64,000 bases of DNA from assembly GCA_040387375.1 (NCBI GenBank), contig JAZKDW010000049.1, positions 32,272 through 96,271 on the forward strand. The letters run 5' to 3'. Position 1 is the first letter of the stretch, and the number at the start of each line of letters is the position of its first letter. Below are positions 51,644 through 59,064 of this stretch, in pieces. This DNA is from JAZKDW01 sp040387375 (GTDB lineage: Bacteria > Pseudomonadota > Gammaproteobacteria > Burkholderiales > Burkholderiaceae_D). The notes under the pieces were generated by a model. The model did no database searches. It saw only the letters and a list, made by a program, of their open reading frames with translations, and had not been told where the DNA came from. The translations under genes and the position numbers were made by a program.

Positions 51644-52087
51644 GCGGTTCGCATGATGGAGAGTGCATGCGTGGATACTGTTATTGAAGTCAGGCGTGTC
51701 GGGATCTGAATGACAGCATCGTGATGTCGGCTCACTCTGGATTCCCGCGGACGCGGCAATCCATAACCCGCTGGCACGCTAAGGACGCCGATAATCGGTG
51801 CTGCCCCCGACCGCATCATTCCGCAGGTTGTAATAAGCGAAGCGCATTACACCGTCACCGATCACGGTTAGCATTTGCAAACGCTACCTGGCGGAAGGGT
51901 CTAGCCCCTATGGCTTTATTAAGCGCAGCGCATTTCAACGCATGCGACTTAACACATCCAGATGTCTAAAAAAACCAGTGCTTCCCTTATCCCGGATGCG
52001 CTGGTTTTTTTATGCGCGCAGCCCATGAAGCCGATGCAGGGATCAGCAATGGCCCGAATCGCGTCCTGCTATCCTTGTCATTCGACT
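51644..52087. other. Intergenic region after the ABC operon
   Basis: 444 bases between the ABC operon and a convergent small gene. It contains no convincing gene. AGCGAAGCGCATTACACC near 51838 and nearby imperfect inverted segments look like a degraded interspersed repeat, but no second copy was found in the window. A terminator-like hairpin is at 51967-52012. Confidence 0.5.
51967..52012. terminator. Bidirectional terminator-like hairpin
   Basis: TAAAAAAACCAG and CTGGTTTTTTTA form arms around a loop of about 22 bases that can itself pair (GTGC / GCGC). T-runs occur on both strands. It fits termination of both the ABC operon (plus) and the gene at 52088-52369 (minus). Confidence 0.65.
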
Positions 52088-52369
52088 TTACGAAGCTCCA
52101 GCCTTCAGACCTTTTGTCAGCACGTCGGCAACCACTTCGTTGAGATCAACGCCGCGCTCTTTCGCCAGCGCTTGCAGTTGCTGCACCAGATCGCTGTTGA
52201 GCTTGACAGCAAACGGAACCAGACCCAAAGCCTGATCGCGTTTGCGCTGCTCCCGTCTATGCAATACAGTGGCTTCACCTTTGCCAAAACCGGCCGCGCC
52301 TGGCGCGTCCATTTTTCCCATCAGCTTCTTGGCGTCACTTTTTGCCATTCCGGTTTTTTTCACGATCAT
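52088..52369 (-). CDS. Small protein with ribbon-helix-helix-like C-terminus
   Basis: A 93-residue basic protein. The N-terminal half is polar (MAKSDAKKLMGKMDAPGAAG ... RREQRKRDQALG). The C-terminal half, VPFAVKLNSDLVQQLQALAK...VDLNEVVADVLTKGL, has the strand-helix-helix pattern of CopG/Arc-type DNA-binding proteins or antitoxins. No toxin gene adjoins it. Two starts are possible (ATG 52369 or the ATG at 52348 giving MAKSDAKK). It is probably a DNA-binding regulator of unknown target. Confidence 0.7.
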   Translation of the reverse strand: MIVKKTGMAKSDAKKLMGKMDAPGAAGFGKGEATVLHRREQRKRDQALGLVPFAVKLNSDLVQQLQALAKERGVDLNEVVADVLTKGLKAGAS

Positions 52370-52459
52370 ATCCTTGTTGATTCAAAATACGCATTTTACG
52401 CAGTATAGGGTGTGACGAACCTTTTCGGATGTTTCCAAAGATGGATAGCGGGGGAACGG

Positions 52460-53626
52460 CTACCGCGCCGGTGCCGCTACCGTTCTCCGATTCGACATGC
52501 TGGCTGCAAGCAGGGATACGGCCATCGCAAGCGCCAGCGGTACCGCACCGAAGAATGACAGGGCGCCAGCGCCATGCGATGAAATAATCAGGCCGCCGGC
52601 AAATGCGCCGAGCGCCTGGCCCAGATAAATCGCCGATGAATTCAGGGCGACCGATGCCGATGCCAGCTGCGGCGCCATCGCTACCAGCCGCGCCTGCTGC
52701 GCGCTGTTGACCGCAAAGCAGCCGAAGCCCCAGATCAAGGTCAGCAAAACCGCGATCGGAAGCGAGCCGCGGCTCAGCGGCCACAACACGGTCGCCGTCA
52801 ACATGCATCCCATTGCTGCCATCGCCACCCGGGCTGTACCGACCCGGTCCATCATGCGTGCGCCGATGATATTTCCGATGACACCTGTGACGCCAAAAAA
52901 GAAGAACATCATGCTGATGGTGGTTGGAGAGGCGCCGAGGAAATCCTTCAGCACCAGCGCCATGTAGGAAAACACGGTGAACATGCCGGCAGCCTGGAGA
53001 GCGGTGACGGAAACGACCAGCAGCAACGGCGTATTGCCAAACAACGCGTTCCATGCGGCGCGGTCCATCGGGGCGACATGCAGCTTGCCTGGAATCTGCA
53101 GCCACACACCCGCCGCAAACAACGCCGACACCACACCGACCAGCGCCAGGGTCGGACGCCAGCCGATGTGCGCGCCGAGATAACTGCCGAGAGGTGTGCC
53201 GACCACCGCGGCAATCGACCAGCCGAGGAATACCAGCCCGATCGCCTTGCCGCGTGTCTCGGGCGGCACCAGCAGGCCGGCTGTCGCGGCTGCCTGCGCG
53301 GTGAACAATGCGGCGCCGATCGCTGTCACCATCCGCACGGCAAGCAATGTTCCGTAGCCGGGTGCAAGCGCCGCGACAAGATGCATGACCGCATACAGGA
53401 CCAGGGCAGCGGTCAGCAACTTGCGGCGTTCGATGGCACTGGTCCAGCTCGCGAGAAACGGCCCGCCTAAACATACCGTCAGCGCGAACGCTGAGATCAG
53501 CATGCCGATCGCGGCAGGCGAGACGGCCAGGCCGGCGCCAAGTTCATTCAACATGCCGGGCATGATCATCATGCCGGTGCCAATGGCAAAATTGCCCAAG
53601 GTGAGGGACCACAGTTTGGATTGCAT
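52460..53626 (-). CDS. MFS transporter, AraJ/DHA1-like exporter
   Basis: A 388-residue transporter with about 12 helices. LTVCLGGPFLASWTSAIERRKLL is the loop 2-3 motif A region, and VPPETRGKAIGLVFLGWSIAAVVGTPLGSYLGAHIGWRPTLAL contains the helix 5 motif C-like PLG. It resembles sugar-efflux or chloramphenicol-type exporters. ATG 53626 is the start. It lies 25 bases after the small membrane-protein gene at 53652-53891, and both probably share the TetR-type operator at 53904-53921. Substrate unknown. Confidence 0.88.
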   Translation of the reverse strand: MQSKLWSLTLGNFAIGTGMMIMPGMLNELGAGLAVSPAAIGMLISAFALTVCLGGPFLASWTSAIERRKLLTAALVLYAVMHLVAALAPGYGTLLAVRMVTAIGAALFTAQAAATAGLLVPPETRGKAIGLVFLGWSIAAVVGTPLGSYLGAHIGWRPTLALVGVVSALFAAGVWLQIPGKLHVAPMDRAAWNALFGNTPLLLVVSVTALQAAGMFTVFSYMALVLKDFLGASPTTISMMFFFFGVTGVIGNIIGARMMDRVGTARVAMAAMGCMLTATVLWPLSRGSLPIAVLLTLIWGFGCFAVNSAQQARLVAMAPQLASASVALNSSAIYLGQALGAFAGGLIISSHGAGALSFFGAVPLALAMAVSLLAASMSNRRTVAAPAR

Positions 53627-53651
53627 GGGTTTGCTTCTATAAAAGGAGAAT

Positions 53652-53891
53652 CTAAGGATTACCAGTGCGAATGATGTCTGGAATACCGTCGTGGACGGAC
53701 TTTTCTGTTGCCAGGCGCCGGCCATGACGGGGTGGTTCGGCGCTTATCGAAGAAGAGCGAGCGGGTTCGTGCTCCGCAAGGAAAGCATTAAAATCTTCGT
53801 TCCGGCTCGGAATCTGGCGCAGCAGCGTGGTGAGGGGGCGGTAAGCCAGAACACAGATGACAGCGCCAGAAATCAATAACAGGGTAAACAT
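53652..53891 (-). CDS. Small membrane-anchored protein
   Basis: A 79-residue protein with one N-terminal hydrophobic helix (MFTLLLISGAVICVLAYRPL) and a polar remainder (TLLRQIPSRNEDFNAFLAEH...). No family is recognised. GGAG stands 8 bases before the ATG at 53891. It is the first gene after the TetR operator and precedes the MFS gene by 25 bases, so it is probably co-expressed with the exporter and may be an accessory. Confidence 0.7.
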   Translation of the reverse strand: MFTLLLISGAVICVLAYRPLTTLLRQIPSRNEDFNAFLAEHEPARSSSISAEPPRHGRRLATEKSVHDGIPDIIRTGNP

Positions 53892-53903
53892 GATGAACTC
53901 CTT

Positions 53904-53921
53904 TTCGCACAACTGTGCGAA
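53904..53921. promoter_or_regulatory. Probable TetR operator, exporter operon
   Basis: TTCGCACAACTGTGCGAA is an 18-base palindrome with 8-base arms around AC. It lies 13 bases upstream of the small membrane-protein start. A similar site, TTAGCACACTCGTGCGAA, stands just before the tetR-type gene, so both are likely bound by that repressor. Confidence 0.75.
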
Positions 53922-53956
53922 TTTAGTGTAAAAAAATTCCATTCCAGGCATGCCGC

Positions 53957-54574
53957 TTAACCGTGGTAGTGGAAGCTCCGATAAGTGGATATGAGGCGAG
54001 CGTACGCATTACGCATGCGTTCCTCGGTCTTTGCTTCATTGAGAAAGCGCGTATCGTGCGTCGCGCCGACTATAAAACTGTAAATCTCGAATATCAGCTG
54101 CTCCGGATCCGTGTCCTGGCGCAAATGACCTGCATCGATAGCTTGCATGATCGTCCGCCGCAAGGCCGTGCGCGAACGGAGGACACCTTGCCGCAACCGG
54201 TCCCGCAACGGAATGTCAACATCGTCATATTCGAACGAACCGGCTACATAGAGGCAAGAGCTGGCCGTACCGCTATTGCACGCACGTCTGATCCAGTTCT
54301 CGACGATCGAATTCAAACGCGGCAACCCCTTGGGCAGCGCCATCGCAGGTTGAAACACGTCGGCTATGAAACGCCGGTCGAACTCATCCAGTACCTCCTG
54401 CTGGAGTGCCTCGAGCGAGCCGACCCGCGAAAATACGCCGCTCTTGCTGATGTCAAGATGTTTGGCCACCTCACCCAGTGACAGTTTTCCGATGCCCTGG
54501 GTGGACGCCATCTTCAAAGCCGCGTCAACGATCGCGGCAAAAGTGTGTTCGCTTTTTTTTGCAGGGCTATCCAT
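53957..54574 (-). CDS. TetR/AcrR-family repressor
   Basis: A 205-residue regulator with an N-terminal TetR helix-turn-helix (residues ~10-55: TFAAIVDAALKMASTQGI, LSLGEVAKHLDISKSGVFSR) and an all-helical ligand-binding C-terminus (LRDRLRQGVLRSRTALRRTI). It is probably a repressor of its own gene and of the adjacent exporter operon, since near-identical 18-base palindromes lie before both. The operon lies downstream on the same strand: the tetR stop is only 36 bases before the downstream operator. The inducer is unknown. Confidence 0.9.
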   Translation of the reverse strand: MDSPAKKSEHTFAAIVDAALKMASTQGIGKLSLGEVAKHLDISKSGVFSRVGSLEALQQEVLDEFDRRFIADVFQPAMALPKGLPRLNSIVENWIRRACNSGTASSCLYVAGSFEYDDVDIPLRDRLRQGVLRSRTALRRTIMQAIDAGHLRQDTDPEQLIFEIYSFIVGATHDTRFLNEAKTEERMRNAYARLISTYRSFHYHG

Positions 54575-54583
54575 GCCCGTAAT

Positions 54584-54601
54584 TTAGCACACTCGTGCGA
54601 A
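54584..54601. promoter_or_regulatory. Probable TetR operator, autoregulatory site
   Basis: TTAGCACACTCGTGCGAA matches the site at 53904-53921 at 14 of 18 positions, with the outer arms kept. It is 10 bases upstream of the tetR-type start codon. An overlapping promoter would be repressed by binding here. Confidence 0.7.
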
Positions 54602-54851
54602 TAAACAAGCGTTTTATTTAAGAAAGGCAAAAGGAACCAAGGAATCCGTGTTTCGCCTGCAAGCTTGGTCTCCCGGCAGGATACATGGTTGTACTTTTGT
54701 TGCTAATTGGCCAGACATCTCGATTGTCATATGGTGCTCACCTGCTTTGTTGACCAAAGCTGGCGCAAGCGCGCTTTCAGCCAACTATACTCATCTGTCA
54801 ATCAGACGATCACGCATGTTGCCGGTCCGCTGGTTGACATGATTTTTTTGC

Positions 54852-56117
54852 TTGAAAGATCTACTAGTGCTTCAAACAGAAAACCGCCGTTTACCCGTTC
54901 AGCCAGTCATGGAATGGCTTTTTTTCCTGTATCCCGCATCGCTGGCAGTAAACGGTACTGCGCATAATATAGTGTCCGCATTGATCTTTATCACCGCCTG
55001 TTATTGCCTCGCACTCCATGCGGGTAATCTGAAGACTGCTCTGGCCGGTACCCGGCGCCTGTGGATTGCCGCGCTGTGCTTGCCGATGCTGCTGGCCGCC
55101 ACGCAGTATGCCAGCCTTGCGCCACCGCTGAAGTTGCGCCACTTCGATGATCTCTTCCGCTTCTTTTTGTGCATTCCGGTGTACCTGGCACTGTTGATCG
55201 TCAGGCCGAATATCCGTCACTTTCTGTGGGGCTGCGCATTTTTTACGGTGTACAGCGCGGTGCTGATGTCCTGGCACATGCATGTGCTGGGAATGGATCG
55301 CGGCATTGCGCCCAATGGTGTGCTGGGCATTATTCCGCATACCTCGCTGTCGATCATCCTGGGCATGCTGGCGATGCGTTTATGGGTTGCCGCCGACGGC
55401 TCGTTCCGGCAACGCCTGTGGCCGATGCTGCTGCTGTGCAGCGCCTTCAGCGTACCGCTGCTGACCCAGACCAGAAGTGGTCTGGCGCTGGCGTTATTGC
55501 TCGGCATCCTGATCTGGATTTTGCTGCCAAACAAAAACATCCGGATATTGTTGGCTGGAGGCGGAGCCGCGCTTGTCGTCATGGCCTTGGTGCTATTCAA
55601 TAGCAACCTCTGGTCCAGAAGTGATCACACCTTCAAGGAAATCGGGGGCTACATGACGGGCGACCGGTCTGTCATCACGTCGACGACGGCGCGCATTGAA
55701 CTTTGGCGTGTCGCCGGAAAAATGTTTGCCGATCATCCCTTGATCGGGGTGGGAAACCACCGCTATCGCGCAGCCCTGTCCAGCTACCAGGCACTGGGAA
55801 AAGCGCCACCCGAACTGGATTTGTTTACGCATCCGCATAATGAATTCCTCAAGCTCGCGGCGGAAGGCGGATTGTTCGGCATAGTCACGCTGGCGCTTCT
55901 CTATTTCGTGCCGCTGGGCAGCGCGATGCGCCGCTATCTGCGGTGGCCATCGGCCGCCAATCCGGCGCTGATGGTCATCATTGTTTCCAGCGGATTCCTG
56001 ATGGCCGGCGTGGTGGATGTCATGCTCGCCTGGCGGCAGACCATCATGTTCTACGGTGTGGCGGTGAGTCTGCTGCTGGTGGAAATGGACAGCAGCGATA
56101 GCGTGAAGCCGACATGA
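54852..56117 (+). CDS. O-antigen ligase/polymerase-type membrane protein
   Basis: A 421-residue polytopic protein of the WaaL/Wzy family with about ten to twelve helices. The signature Wzy_C region is residues ~200-330: QTRSGLALALLLGILIWILL, then a large periplasmic loop with ARIELWRVAGKMFADHPLIGVGNHRYR and FTHPHNEFLKLAAEGGLFGI, the His-rich motif of O-antigen ligases. It would transfer undecaprenyl-linked glycan to lipid A-core in the periplasm, or polymerise glycan. The start is uncertain: TTG 54852 is used, ATG 54909 (EWLFFLYP) is possible. Its stop overlaps the GT25 gene. Confidence 0.85.
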   Translation: MKDLLVLQTENRRLPVQPVMEWLFFLYPASLAVNGTAHNIVSALIFITACYCLALHAGNLKTALAGTRRLWIAALCLPMLLAATQYASLAPPLKLRHFDDLFRFFLCIPVYLALLIVRPNIRHFLWGCAFFTVYSAVLMSWHMHVLGMDRGIAPNGVLGIIPHTSLSIILGMLAMRLWVAADGSFRQRLWPMLLLCSAFSVPLLTQTRSGLALALLLGILIWILLPNKNIRILLAGGGAALVVMALVLFNSNLWSRSDHTFKEIGGYMTGDRSVITSTTARIELWRVAGKMFADHPLIGVGNHRYRAALSSYQALGKAPPELDLFTHPHNEFLKLAAEGGLFGIVTLALLYFVPLGSAMRRYLRWPSAANPALMVIIVSSGFLMAGVVDVMLAWRQTIMFYGVAVSLLLVEMDSSDSVKPT

Positions 56118-56881
56118 TCACGGTGCACTGCATATCCCTCGCGGATCAGCATGACAGGCGCGACTACATGCGGCGGCAGCTGGACGCCTGCGGCCTGCCT
56201 TACCGTTTCTTCGACGCGCTACGGGTAAATCTCGCCGACGGCTGGCCCGCCATCTATCAACGGCAGCGGCGCATGAATCACAGCGGTGTCGACATGCGCG
56301 CTGGCGAAATGGGTTGCTATCTGAGCCATCGCCAGGTCTGGAGTGACTTCCTTGCCGGCGATGATGAGGTCTGCCTGGTGATGGAAGACGATGTCGAGAT
56401 CCATCCCGGTTTTGCCGAAGTGGTGAAATCGCTGGTCGAGGCCAGGCAGCACTGGGAGTTCGTGCGTTTGTTCGGCGTTTTCAGGAGGGAGGTGTTTCCC
56501 GTGCGCCGCCTGGCGGGTGGTCATTGCCTGGTCGATTACCTTGAACAGCCGAACGGGACGCAGGGTTATCTGATCAACCGGCAAGCGGCGCAGCGGCTGA
56601 TGGTCCATACCGGGTCGATGTGGCATGCGATCGACATGGCAATCGACCGCGACTGGGAACACGGCGTGCGCATCATGGGCATCGAGCCCAGCGTCATTTC
56701 GCACCAGGAAGCGTTCGAGACCACGCTGGGCACTTGGCACAAGCTGCGCTTACCTCTGCACAAGAAGATTCTGCGCGAGTACCATCGTGCCGGCTCCAAC
56801 CTGCGGAAACGAGTTTGGTTGCTGCAGAAGCGGATGCGGCTGCGCGTGCATCAGGCGACCGGTTTTGCAACGGACGAATAG
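56114..56881 (+). CDS. Glycosyltransferase family 25 (LPS type)
   Basis: A 255-residue cytoplasmic glycosyltransferase. VHCISLADQHDRRDYMRRQL is the typical GT25 N-terminus, GEMGCYLSHRQVWSDFL and VCLVMEDDVEIHPGF (the EDD metal/sugar-nucleotide site) follow, and LEQPNGTQGYLINRQAAQRL is a further conserved block. Members add galactose or related sugars to lipopolysaccharide. The ATG overlaps the ligase stop (ATGA), so the two act together on surface polysaccharide. Its 3' end overlaps the convergent GT9 gene by 31 bases. Confidence 0.9.
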   Translation: MITVHCISLADQHDRRDYMRRQLDACGLPYRFFDALRVNLADGWPAIYQRQRRMNHSGVDMRAGEMGCYLSHRQVWSDFLAGDDEVCLVMEDDVEIHPGFAEVVKSLVEARQHWEFVRLFGVFRREVFPVRRLAGGHCLVDYLEQPNGTQGYLINRQAAQRLMVHTGSMWHAIDMAIDRDWEHGVRIMGIEPSVISHQEAFETTLGTWHKLRLPLHKKILREYHRAGSNLRKRVWLLQKRMRLRVHQATGFATDE

Positions 56882-58005
56882 TGCGCCAGGGTTTCTGCGA
56901 TCGCATCGGTCACTTGCGCGGCAGGCAGATCATCGATAATGCCTGTTGACTGCAATGCGACATAACGGTTGGCCGAGGTCATCCGCATGTCGGGCACGAT
57001 CTTGCTGTCGAACAGCGCCAACGTCGGCAGGCCGGCCGAATTCGCCAGATGCAGCAGCCCGCCGTCGCAGCAAACCGCGAGGCTGCATCGTTTCATGATT
57101 TCCAAGGTCTCGAGCAGGCTGTACTGCGCAACGCAGTTCACGATGCGGCCAGCCCTTGGGCCGTTGATGACGACACGCTCCGCGATGGCGGTCGCATTAT
57201 CCGATCCCACCAGCACTGCCTGCTGCAGCTTGCCGTGTGCAAGCAGATCTGCAATCACCGTGTCCCATTTCTCATAAGCGCGGTTGGCCACCGCACCGCC
57301 GATGGCAAACGCCACCGCGCCGGGGGCGATCGGCAATTGTGCAGCCCTGGCCCGGTCTTGCGGGGCGCTGAGCAAATGCGGCTTCAGCAGCGCCGGATCG
57401 GCTTCACGGTCCGCGTCCAGCAGCTGCTTCATCCGGTAAAAGCTGAACAGGGTGCGGTTGAACTCCGGCCCTGAAAAATAACCGCGCATGGTCACGAAAG
57501 GCAGGCGCGGAAAATGGTTCTGTTTCTCTTGCAGGCAGCGCGCCTTGAAGGAGTCCAGGATGATCAGGTCATAGTCCGTGGCGTGCAGCTGCGCGCCGTC
57601 AGCATGTACCGCGGCAAACACATCGTCGGCGGCAAACAGGTGCGCCAGATTGGCATCGGTGAGCAGTTCGAGCTGGATCGGCAAGCCGCGCAGCAGCACC
57701 CTCGACGACAGGTCCATCAGCGCATCGCCGACTTGCGGTGTGCCCTTGTAGATCCAGAGGATGCGCTGCGGCCGTTGCGGAATCCGTTCCCGCTGCAGTT
57801 CGAGTTGCCGCGACAGGCCCAGCATCAGCCATGGCCGCAGCCGCCGCCACAGCAGGCTGATGCCGGGCTTGTGTGCGATGGGCCGCAGGTCCAGCGGTAT
57901 CTGCTGCGGAAAAGGCGGCATGTACAGTGCCCTCAGCGGCCGCGCCAGCTGCCACTGCGATTGGTTTTGCACGATGCCATGATTGTCCTGCGTATAACTT
58001 GTCAT
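56851..58005 (-). CDS. Glycosyltransferase family 9-like (heptosyltransferase superfamily)
   Basis: A 384-residue protein with GT-B outline. The N-terminal domain has ILWIYKGTPQVGDALMDLSS, equivalent to the 'GDxxL' of heptosyltransferases. The C-terminal domain has GAVAFAIGGAVANRAYEKWD, VLVGSDNATA and MKRCSLAVCCDGGLLHLANSAGLPTLALFDS (the acceptor/ADP-sugar site DGGLLHLA). It probably transfers a sugar onto core LPS; the exact sugar is not readable. ATG 58005 is used. It converges on the GT25 gene with a 31-base overlap. Confidence 0.85.
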   Translation of the reverse strand: MTSYTQDNHGIVQNQSQWQLARPLRALYMPPFPQQIPLDLRPIAHKPGISLLWRRLRPWLMLGLSRQLELQRERIPQRPQRILWIYKGTPQVGDALMDLSSRVLLRGLPIQLELLTDANLAHLFAADDVFAAVHADGAQLHATDYDLIILDSFKARCLQEKQNHFPRLPFVTMRGYFSGPEFNRTLFSFYRMKQLLDADREADPALLKPHLLSAPQDRARAAQLPIAPGAVAFAIGGAVANRAYEKWDTVIADLLAHGKLQQAVLVGSDNATAIAERVVINGPRAGRIVNCVAQYSLLETLEIMKRCSLAVCCDGGLLHLANSAGLPTLALFDSKIVPDMRMTSANRYVALQSTGIIDDLPAAQVTDAIAETLAHYSSVAKPVA

Positions 58006-58156
58006 CGATGTCCCTGACTGTTGACCTGAAGTCAGGGTAATGGCGGTCGGCGTCTTGCAAATTGACCTTGCTCAAGGACACGCGCAAGGGGGAGTGTGTA
58101 AACCTTGCATGCGTTCCCGAGTTAACACGCATGGGGATTGTCGGCGATGTCTATTT

Positions 58157-58759
58157 TCAGGCAACCTGTGAATTAGGCACCCGATCAATCACATAAGAAA
58201 ATAATTTCTTCAAGCTCATATCGATATTTTCCGCTGCCGTGTCGACTACCAATTCCGGATGTATCGGCAGTTCATACGGTGCGCTGACGCCGGTAAATTC
58301 GGCCAGCTTTCCGGACCGGGCTTTTTTATACAGTCCCTTGGGGTCGCGCGATTCGCATGTCGCCAGGTCGGCTGCGATATGGATTTCGTGAAACGCGGCG
58401 CCACAAGATTGGCGGGCGCGTTCGCGGTCGGCACGGTACGGTGAAATGAACGCGGTGATGCAGATCAGTCCCGCATCGCAGAACAAGGCTGCAACTTCGC
58501 CGACGCGGCGGATGTTTTCCGTGCGGTCGGCTGGCCCGAAGCCGAGATCGCCGTTCAGGCCCTTGCGCAGATTGTCGCCGTCCAGCACGTAACAGGAATA
58601 ACCCAGTCTGGTCAGTGCGGCCTCGAGCGCCATCGACAAGGTTGACTTGCCTGAACCGGACAGGCCAGTCAGCCACAATACCGCGCCATGGTGGCCATGA
58701 TGCGCGGCACGTTCAGATGCCGTCAGCGCATGCGGCACGGTCGTCAGGTTTCCAGGCAT
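58157..58759 (-). CDS. cysC: Adenylylsulfate kinase
   Basis: A 200-residue APS kinase making PAPS from APS and ATP. P-loop is WLTGLSGSGKSTLSMALE, and VLDGDNLRKGLNGDLGF, RTENIRRVGEVAALFCDAG and FISPYRADRERAR are standard blocks. PKGLYKKARSGKLAEFTGV is the C-terminal lid. It stands alone without cysDN, so in this neighbourhood it may supply PAPS for sulfation of a glycan rather than only for sulfate assimilation; that is inference. ATG 58759 is the start. Confidence 0.94.
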   Translation of the reverse strand: MPGNLTTVPHALTASERAAHHGHHGAVLWLTGLSGSGKSTLSMALEAALTRLGYSCYVLDGDNLRKGLNGDLGFGPADRTENIRRVGEVAALFCDAGLICITAFISPYRADRERARQSCGAAFHEIHIAADLATCESRDPKGLYKKARSGKLAEFTGVSAPYELPIHPELVVDTAAENIDMSLKKLFSYVIDRVPNSQVA

Positions 58760-59064
58760 AGTTGCGTTTACCCTTTGTGCTGTTGTCGCGCATGCCGTTG
58801 GATGCACGATGAGGAATCGCCAGTGTAGGCGCATCTCGCACATCCATCGACAGGAGCTGAAACTGTTGCAGAAAGTGTACGCGGGCAGCGAAGGTCTGAA
58901 TGTCAGCCTAGTGGTCCATCACCATCAGAAAAACAGTGGTGCAAGGAAATTCCATCGCCCCGCTAAACAATTGTGAAAAAGCCTGGATAGATTGGGTAAC
59001 AGTCTCGCCCGCATCGGGTAAGGACATTGATCGATGGCCGGGTTCTTGACGCAAGGGGTGGGGA
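58760..59064. other. Divergent intergenic region, cysC / RHS
   Basis: 305 bases holding the promoters of cysC (minus) and the RHS gene (plus). AAGGGGTGGGG just before 59065 is the RHS ribosome site. No small gene or RNA was recognised. Confidence 0.5.

Noticed and set aside
51721..51969. 82-residue frame after the ABC operon
   Set aside because: No recognisable features, overlaps a likely degraded repeat, and no ribosome site precedes it.
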